A stretch of 64,000 nt of DNA, from NCBI GenBank assembly GCA_003991915.1, contig RQTK01000077.1, positions 406,858 to 470,857 on the forward strand. Reading direction: 5' to 3'. Source of the DNA: Elysia chlorotica (taxonomy: Eukaryota > Mollusca > Gastropoda > Plakobranchidae). Below the pieces are notes generated by a model. The model saw only the letters and a list, made by a program, of their open reading frames with translations. It ran no database searches and was not told the origin of the DNA. The translations under genes and the position numbers were made by a program. Positions 56,701-64,000 of the stretch are shown here, piece after piece; position 1 is the first letter of the stretch; every line of letters begins with the position of its first letter.

Positions 56701-58230
56701 GTCGTATTATGGTCAACCTCATAACTTATAACCGTATTTTTCTTTCTCACCCTTTGATAATAAGTATTTCTTTTTCTATCTTGATCTTCCTCCTTTTCCA
56801 TGCAATATCGATTTGTATTACTAACTTACTTACATAATCTTTTATCATCCTGCCTAGTTACCCTTTGCTTGGCTTCATCCACTAGCCTCCCTCTCTCTTT
56901 CTCTTTCCAGCTCACTATCTCTCTATCTCTTGCCTGTTTGGGAGGCGTCCTCTATCTCCCTTGGCCTCACATCAGTTATTTCGTTCTCTTTTTTTTCTCG
57001 AAAATGTTGATCTGATTTATGTTTTTATCTCCCTTATCTCAAATATGAGCTTTCTTCCTCTCCCAATCAAATGATACTAGATCAGGTAACATGTGCTGTA
57101 AACCAATCATATATTGTGTTTATGGTATGTTTCCCCACCTTCAAAAATGTTGCGTTAGAGAAACTGATATTAAATCGTTGCATTGAGTCTGTTGTGCAAA
57201 GTCATGTTGCACTTTTCGCTACCTCACTAAACCAGGTTAACATGACTATAGTAATTTAACAGTTTTCACGTTCCAGGCAGAATTTTTTTTTATTAAATCA
57301 AGACAATAAACAATATTTACAAAAACATTCCAATCAAAATAGAAAGTAATAGAATCAAGTTTTCAATCGCATAAATCAAAAAGCTTTTTATCGCTCTACT
57401 TGCGTTGAACTACGCGTTCTAGTAAATTATTATTCATACAGTGTTTATTCGTGATCAGATATTCCATTAGCGTTGTTTGGGAATCGCAAAATATGGAAAG
57501 TGGTGTTAAAAAATAGGTTGCATCGTCAGTCAAGTGTTTTTGTGAGGGTTTTTCTTTTTCTTTTTTGTTGTTCCTTTTTGTGTGTGTGGGTGGGGGGGGG
57601 GGGGTGTTTTTGTTCACAAAAAAGTTCACTGAAAGACACATTCAAGAGATTATGTTTCGTTCTATGTGGAACTCTTAAGTGTGGAGCAGAACATATTTAA
57701 AGCCTTGTAAAGAAAAAATAAAATGGTACATCCACAGACACATTCAAGAGAATAATTATGCTTGGGCTTCAGAACAATGACTCTGTTAGTGTTGTTTGAA
57801 CAGACAGTGAAAGCAAAGGCTCAATTTCATAAAGCTTGAGCCACAGAACATTAAGCAGGGCCCCCACCAAATCTTTTACAATATTTTACAAGACCCCAAT
57901 TTGCTGCAAAATAATGTTGCCACGAATGAATATACTACCCAAAATGAAAAAAAAAAATTATTTGCACACGTAAATTTTTAGTAATATTTTATCAAAATCT
58001 ACAAAAAAATTGTTACTGTAACAGTTTACTTATCAGTCATCAGTGACATATTACCTCTAGACTCCTTGCCATCAGGTAATATATTTATGCTTTCTCCTTA
58101 TAATACATCAACAATTAGAATGAAACAGCTAAACGACATAACTGACTTCTACTGTTGCTTTTAATAATAGACAGACCATATCCCTTCAAGCTCAATATTT
58201 TTACAAAATGAAACCTAGTGACATCCCAAT
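56701..58230. other. No gene recognised; G13 tract
   Basis: AT-rich with a (GT)n-G13 tract at 57580-57604. The frames at 56800-57015 and 57071-57259 show no domain. Confidence 0.4.
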
Positions 58231-58254
58231 TTGTGTTTGGTAAAAACTAATATA

Positions 58255-58375
58255 GGATTAAAAATGGAGCATATGGTGCTCTTAGAGAGGGAGCACAAGG
58301 TTCTCTTAGAGAGAGCGCAAAGCGTGTTCTTAGAGAGGGAGGACATGGTGTTCTTAGAGAGGAAGCTGAGCTGCT
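58255..58375. repeat. 24-bp tandem repeat (eight-codon unit)
   Basis: About four and a half units of the type TTCTTAGAGAGGGAGGACAT. A plus-strand frame reads LEREHKVL, LERAQSVF, LEREDMVF, LERKL; the minus-strand frame reads LSKNTMSS, LSKNTLCA, LSKRTLCS, LSKSTICS. Both are open. No upstream gene context was found, so coding use is unproven. Confidence 0.75.
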
Positions 58376-58870
58376 TGGGAATGATTTTAAGCGGAAACAT
58401 CCTTCTGTATACTATCATGTAGTTGTCTATTTCTATGTGCATTTCTTGAACTTGGTTCTATTAGTTTCGTGTGAGACACAGCACTGTGCATTTCGTAAAA
58501 TGCTCTAATTAGATTGTTAAACATAACCATCTATAACAAATAGGTTGTTTGTGAGGGCTTGTGTTTTTTTCTTAATTGTGCCTGTGAGATATGTGTGCAC
58601 ATTATGATTAAGGTATTTGTGAAAGTGGTTCCATGCAAACAATATAATATGGTATGCTTGTGGTGTTATTCTATGTTTGTTAAGAACTGTGTATAGAGCG
58701 GTAGCAATTGGGCCTGTTCTTGGTGTGATGGGTCGATTAAACACAATATTTACACTAAACGATAACGTATTGAATTTTACATATTATTAAAGAACAATAT
58801 CAATAGGCAGGAATATGAAAAAAAGAAGTGAGATTGAGAACGATAAAAAAGTGGGTATGTCTTTAGACAC
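58376..58870. other. No gene recognised
   Basis: The minus frame at 58517-58744 shows no domain. Confidence 0.4.
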
Positions 58871-58872
58871 AG

Positions 58873-58874
58873 AT

Positions 58875-58914
<40 letters not shown>

Positions 58915-58970
58915 AAAGACATACAGAGGCAGAAGAGAGAGAGAGATTATGGGAGGGGGGGGGGGTACCT
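58873..58970. repeat. (GA)n tract ending in a G-run
   Basis: (AG)n at about 58880-58909, an interrupted GA-rich stretch, then GGGAGGGGGGGGGG near 58952-58966. Confidence 0.9.
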
Positions 58971-60625
58971 CTGAGCCCATTGGATCATAAGGCGACTGTG
59001 AATTACATCTTTTCTTTAACCGTGCGACTTAGTCTCAAACTGGGTATATCCGATTTAGTTTGATAACGATTAAAGCTGCCGCATTCAAATAAGTCTGTTT
59101 CCTTCTTTTTTATGCCAATGGTCTTGAGAGCCCAATGGTGTTTTTTTTTCTTTAAATAATCCATGTCATTATTTTTATAAAGTTGGAATGTTTCTTTTCT
59201 TCAATATTATGAATCAGCAATTTATTGTTTAATAAATGTTAAGTTATTATATCGCTCCAATAAATTGCTCTTGAACTTATGTGAAACGCGTTTAACATAA
59301 TCAAGGTCACACAACACTACAAAAGCCATGCGATTTTGGTAATGTAAAGTGAATTGTAAAATTTAAGAAAAACACACACACACACAAAAACACACAAAAA
59401 CAACAATAAATAGAGTTTTTTTCTCACCACAATATTAAGGAAGTTTAGAAAGGTTTGAGTTTTCTTGAACTTAAATTTATTTAAGTTTAATAGCAGTGCA
59501 GAATATCATTTAGTATACTATGCTTAAAAGGACTTATAATTTTGTCTTAGTTTAATTTTTTCAACCATTTGCAGTTTTTTGCTCCAGTAAAATATTTATA
59601 AAAGTCTTAATGTAAATTTCAACAAAGTTCTTCAAATAAACCCCTTTACCTCTGTGTTACAAAGTTTTTAAACACTTTGTTCCCTACCATATATCGGTTG
59701 TATGCTATGCCACTCACACACAGGGGAAAAAGGTCATCCCAATCATTAAGATATCACTGCACCATAATTCTTTCAACATCGTCCTCTACGGTTCCGTCCC
59801 TTTCTCACCGCCATAAAATAATCGCTTCGCACCCATTACTGGTCCTCTCTACCTCCTGTCACATGCACTCATCCCTCCTGGACTCTACTGGTCAGTCGGT
59901 GCCATTAACAGAGCTGCCAACACATCCTATGATAAAAGTGTCCAGTTTTAGCCTAAACAGTGTAAACTAGTGTGTGCATACATACGCCTTTCAGTGTTAA
60001 AGTTGGCAGGTGTACATTAACTCACCACACTGCCCTCCCCTGACCCTTCGCGCTGGACTGTCCTCTACAGACCAGTGGAGAGCCTCGAGAGGTCTTGACC
60101 GCTGGCCGGAGATGAGTCTCCGCTGGTCATCTGTCTCGGGATGACCGATGGTCAAGCTTTAAACAGAGCATCGAAATCAATCTTGCTAGGCGGAACGGTT
60201 TGGGCTTGATAATGAAGACTTTAAGAGGAGGCCGAGACAAAATGAGCTGACATACCCGTGTAGTGATGAAGGACAAAAGGTAAACCCAAGGGTATGCCGT
60301 GGAAGGGAGGGCCGTAATGGATTTCTCAATAATTGATGTTAGGAGAGGGGACTGGAATAGAAGCAAACAGCACTAGAACACTTTAGCTGCTAGTGATAAT
60401 CCAAAATCAAATTACGTTTTAAGAAAAGGACATAAAGGAATTCTTAAAACACACAGGTTTAGCACTGAGTGCACCTTAAGTTCATCTTTTTTCCCCATCG
60501 CAGCCAAACAAATCTTGGATTTTATAATCGAAAACTTGGTTTAATCAATGATAATGTCCATAGACATCCAATTTCGTCTTGCACCAAAAACTATGTAACT
60601 TTCTATGAGACAAAATAATATAGAG
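58971..60625. other. No gene recognised
   Basis: A plus frame at 59677-59970 (97 codons) has no recognised domain. Small hairpins such as CGGAGATGAGTCTCCG occur near 60108. Confidence 0.4.
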
Positions 60626-60800
60626 ATAGAGAGATGAACAATGGAGAGAGAGACACGGGGGGAGGGGGGGAGAAAGGATAAAAAAGGGGGAAAATGCACA
60701 GGGGGCGGGGGGGGGGGGAGAAAGGAAGAGATAGAAAGAAAGAAAGAGTGAGACAAAGACAGAGAGACACAGGGAGGAACAGGGAGAGAGGAGACAGAGA
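60626..60800. repeat. Purine-rich tract with poly-G
   Basis: GAGA-rich sequence with GGGGGGAGGGGGGGAG and GGGGGCGGGGGGGGGGG runs (about 60655-60720), then (GAAA)n and GACAGAGA. Confidence 0.9.
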
Positions 60801-61195
60801 CTCTGTCTGTTTGTCTGTCTGGCTCTACAGCGCGCGTGTGTGTGAGTGTGTGTTTTGTGTGAAATAATCTATGGTTATTTTGTTTACAAACTTTAGGCAA
60901 ACTAAACGAACAATTTCGCTGTCGTTGAGTAGAACCCTCGCCTTGAAAAGTTTAAAGCGACATAATCGATAAATTAAGTTAGAGCTTAAGATATGCGCCA
61001 TGCTAACAAAAGGATTGTACTTTATCGGCACTAAGTATAAGCGCAGAGGAAAATCCGATAATTTAAAATTGACATTTTGAAACCTTCATGTCGGTGCTGT
61101 TATAACGATTATCAGTAATTATAATGACCACACCTATTTCATTTAAGGTATTGTTATAAAGTCAGCAATGTTGAAAAAAGTACTAACTGTTCTTG
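60801..61195. other. No gene recognised
   Basis: A short (GT)n at 60834-60860; otherwise AT-rich. Confidence 0.4.
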
Positions 61196-61197
61196 TC

Positions 61198-61215
61198 GGT
61201 ATTGTTGTTGTTGTT

Positions 61216-61263
<48 letters not shown>

Positions 61264-61321
61264 ATTGTTGCAATTGTTTTTGTTGTTGATGTTGTTGATG
61301 TTGTTGATGTTGTTGATGTTA
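61198..61321. repeat. (GTT)n microsatellite and (GTTGAT)n
   Basis: About 20 GTT units with ATT/GCA interruptions, then four GATGTT hexamers. It gives poly-Val or poly-Thr frames that are not genes. Confidence 0.95.
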
Positions 61322-63875
61322 AAATAAACAATGATTTTAAAAATAAAAAGGTCCTATTTGGTAAGACAATTCCTCACATTAGTTACTTATATTTATTTCT
61401 GATTAGGTTTTAGTTAGTTGGTTTCATAATTTCTTCAAGTCAAATATCAGTAGCGTGACTGCATCGTGGACGGGTCCAGAGAATAACGCCTGTAAAATAC
61501 GTGCTACCACGAGTTTCTTCAGCTTTACAATTGTGTTTTTAGTACCTTAAGAGTGCAGGAGACATAATTATTTTAGGCTCCAATATTTAGGCTTAGTCTA
61601 TTGGCAGGAGCTTCCACATTTTTCAGTTTTCTTCAGTACATTTTTTCTTAAAGTATGTATCAATGAGAAGAAAACAACTTTCACGAAGAAAATGTTTAAA
61701 GGCCCGTTATTAATTCGGTAGAAAGTACCATGTAATTAGAAAAAAATCTATCAATCTCTAAAAACAAATTCCTGCAGCCACCATCATTGTAGGCCGTTTA
61801 TCGTATCGTATTTCAAAATCAAAGTCTAATTTTGGCCACAGATTTCATAAATATGGCAAACGTTTTCCAAATTATAAAGCAGGGGGAAATTTAGCAACAT
61901 GAAGCGGAAAAGCCCGTTACTTTAGAAGTAAATTTGCCTTGTTGCACTCTCCACTGACATTTCATTTTGCGGTGGGTATGGCTAAACCAACTGGGAGAAA
62001 TAATTAGTGTAATCACACATTCAGGTCCCCCAAACTACCGGTCAAAAAATAGCCACAGGGGGGTTTTCAAAAGGCCAAGTTTCAAAATACAGATCATTGT
62101 GAAGGCTGATATTCAACACACCGTGTACGATAGAGTTCATTCTTTTTACTTGTGTTTTCGAAAACGAACCGAAACCCTCTGCATAATCTTTGAAATGTTA
62201 CGTCCAACGAGGCATGGTAAAACTTCTGCTTATTATTATTTATCAAAGTTTCAAAGAAAACAGATTAATGAAGAGACTTATCATTAAATGTAAAGCAACG
62301 GGTGGGTACTCTAAGGTCAGGGCTTGTCTTTCGGTTTGTCAGGAAACTTAGGGCAACAGCTCGGACAATAAGGTCAGAAAGATGCACCTGATGAAACATA
62401 CAAAATTGGGGACACGCTGCTTTGCCCTGTGCTCTTTACCCCGGTTAATAAAGCTAATAGATGTTATATACTAGACACAATTTGAACTCCCTCTTTTATG
62501 GGAGTAAATAAGGATGTTTGTTTGCTTCAGATAAGCTTCAATTTTAGAAAAAATATAAACCAAACTAAACCATACAATCTGTTCATCGCAGTGAAAATGT
62601 CTCAGGGTCTAAACAATGTAATACTTGTTAACAAAACTACGTTTACAGTAAAATTGAGGTTTCAATGTGGTTGATTGAGGAAGATTTTAAATTCTAACTC
62701 GTAATTTTTTGTTCGAACTAAAAGAGAAATGTTTTGGATGTAAACTCCATGACAAATATTAATTCTACACATTAAAAAGTCCGTTATTAGTATTATATTA
62801 ATAAATTTATTTTATAAAAGGGTGCGATAATTTGCGACGCATTAAACAAACAGAGACTTGACGTTCGTTTAAAGGGAGAGACCGTTTTTTGTTGTTTTTT
62901 TTTTTTTTTTGGGGGGGGGGGGTGTTCCTCTTAGTGTCATATTCAATGCAGCAATATATGCTATAATGTGGACGGGTTTCTTGACTTAAGTCTATCAATT
63001 TAATGTTCTGCTACAAAGAGATAGAAAGATTGGGAGTTTTGTTTTGACAAACTACAGTATCGTTAAATTATAAAAAAAAGAATTATATAAGCTTTTCAAA
63101 CTTTTTCGGTAACTGTAATTATTACAAGTTTGCAAGTGTCAAAGCAGAAAAAAAACAGTGGTGTGAATTTTATCCTTTTCTTTTTTTTTGTTATAATAAA
63201 GCATGATTTATAGAAAATTGTTGAGTTGAAAAATTGTACACGCTAAAATTGTATGAAAAAGAGATATAAAATAATTGCCTACAATAAGAAGACAGCGAGT
63301 TAATCTTTTAAATCGAAATCGTGCCAGGGAAAAACAACACCCAATCTGTAAATCCTCTGTTAATTATGCCATTATTGTCTTCAATCTTTTCAAATTCTAA
63401 TTTCTTATTTTGTTGTTTTCTTGCTCCTCGATTGGGCATCTATTTGTCAGTAAACATTGAACATCACATGTTGTTTCAAATGTTACACTAGAATGTTAAG
63501 TTTCGCTTAAGCAAATAACGTTTGGCATTGTTCAGGCTTTCTTGGGGTGTCTAGGTTCCACTCATTGAATTGGCTGCATTTTCCTCCTTCTGTGTAACAA
63601 CAATCCATTAATTTACGCCATTATTCATTGGCACTTTCACACATCATTGTATTTACGCGGCTTTAAAACGGTTCTTTGTTTTTCATTATTAATCGAAGCT
63701 TTTAAGATCTTCTGTGGTTTTCTTAATAGCTCGAGATTCTATGCTGTTTTTATCACATAATGAGTATTTAACGTTTTCCTATTGCATTTTTCTAAAAACA
63801 ATGTTGTTTTACAATCTCACTCTTTAGCTTTCTTTCTAACATTCTTTTTCTTCTCTCTTTAACGTTTCTCTTTAT
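61322..63875. other. No gene recognised; T-run/G12 tract
   Basis: About 2.5 kb of AT-rich DNA. T16 followed by G12 lies at 62895-62922. The plus frame at 61967-62287 (106 codons) shows no domain. Confidence 0.4.
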
Positions 63876-63879
63876 ATAT

Positions 63880-63921
63880 CTGATTATCTCTCTCTCTTTC
63901 TCTCTTTCTCTCTCTCCCTCG

Positions 63922-63969
<48 letters not shown>

Positions 63970-64000
63970 TTCTCTCTCTGTCTCTCTCTCTGCCTCTCTC
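63880..64000. repeat. (TC)n microsatellite running off the window
   Basis: Imperfect (TC)n with TTTC interruptions up to the last base. Confidence 0.95.

Noticed and set aside
61143..61413. Poly-Val/poly-Thr frames with apparent membrane segment
   Set aside because: Produced by the (GTT)n microsatellite.

Overview
The window is AT-rich, intron-containing animal DNA with two assembly gaps, dense microsatellites, SINE, LINE and Ty3/gypsy relics, and very few protein-coding exons. The only well supported genes are two tandem, minus-strand genes for secreted PAN/Apple-like plus C-type lectin-like (CTLD) proteins. Lectins of this layout, together with tRNA-derived SINEs and long GA and GATA-type arrays, suggest a mollusc, probably a gastropod. 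That assignment is inference; no marker gene in the window proves it.

Layout. 1-5.7 kb: a nested long-period tandem duplication, one copy of which carries a SINE with a clean target-site duplication. 5.7-6.2 kb: two LINE fragments in opposite orientation. 7.7-11.5 kb: a decayed Ty3/gypsy element on the minus strand in which a gag-to-RNase H deletion junction is repeated three times. 12.2-12.5 kb: a perfect 35-bp palindrome. 13-25.9 kb: largely gene-free, with GA/TC tracts, a roughly 58-bp minisatellite at 20.9-21.8 kb and tRNA-like SINE heads. 25.9-27.6 kb: (ATCT)n and (ATG)n arrays and a 703-base gap. 27.9-30.7 kb: a minisatellite of 15-bp units that begins inside the last exon of lectin gene 1. 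30.5-34.1 kb: lectin gene 1. 37.4-39.4 kb: a 662-bp segmental duplication and three SINE copies. 40.0 kb: a small MITE-like element. 41.7-43.8 kb: lectin gene 2. 44.6-46.1 kb: LINE fragments. 46-64 kb: mostly unannotatable AT-rich DNA with a SINE, a 0.7-0.86 kb tandem duplication, a 24-bp repeat and microsatellites.

The two lectin genes share an exon plan: a 49-bp signal-peptide exon ending in phase 1, a PAN-like exon ending in phase 0, and a CTLD exon. They are clearly tandem paralogues. Gene 2 stops a few residues after the CTLD. Gene 1 reads on from the CTLD into pentapeptide repeats of the type [V/L]-V-S-E-P, encoded by the start of an array of about 150 units of 15 bp. In the assembly the frame ends after about 15 pentads, at a one-base-short unit. 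The same strand stays free of stops for long stretches beyond it, but in shifted frames. This repeat-tailed lectin is the most interesting object in the window.

Nearly all other open frames are shadows of simple repeats (GA/TC, ATCT, ATG, GTT) or chance frames in AT-rich DNA.
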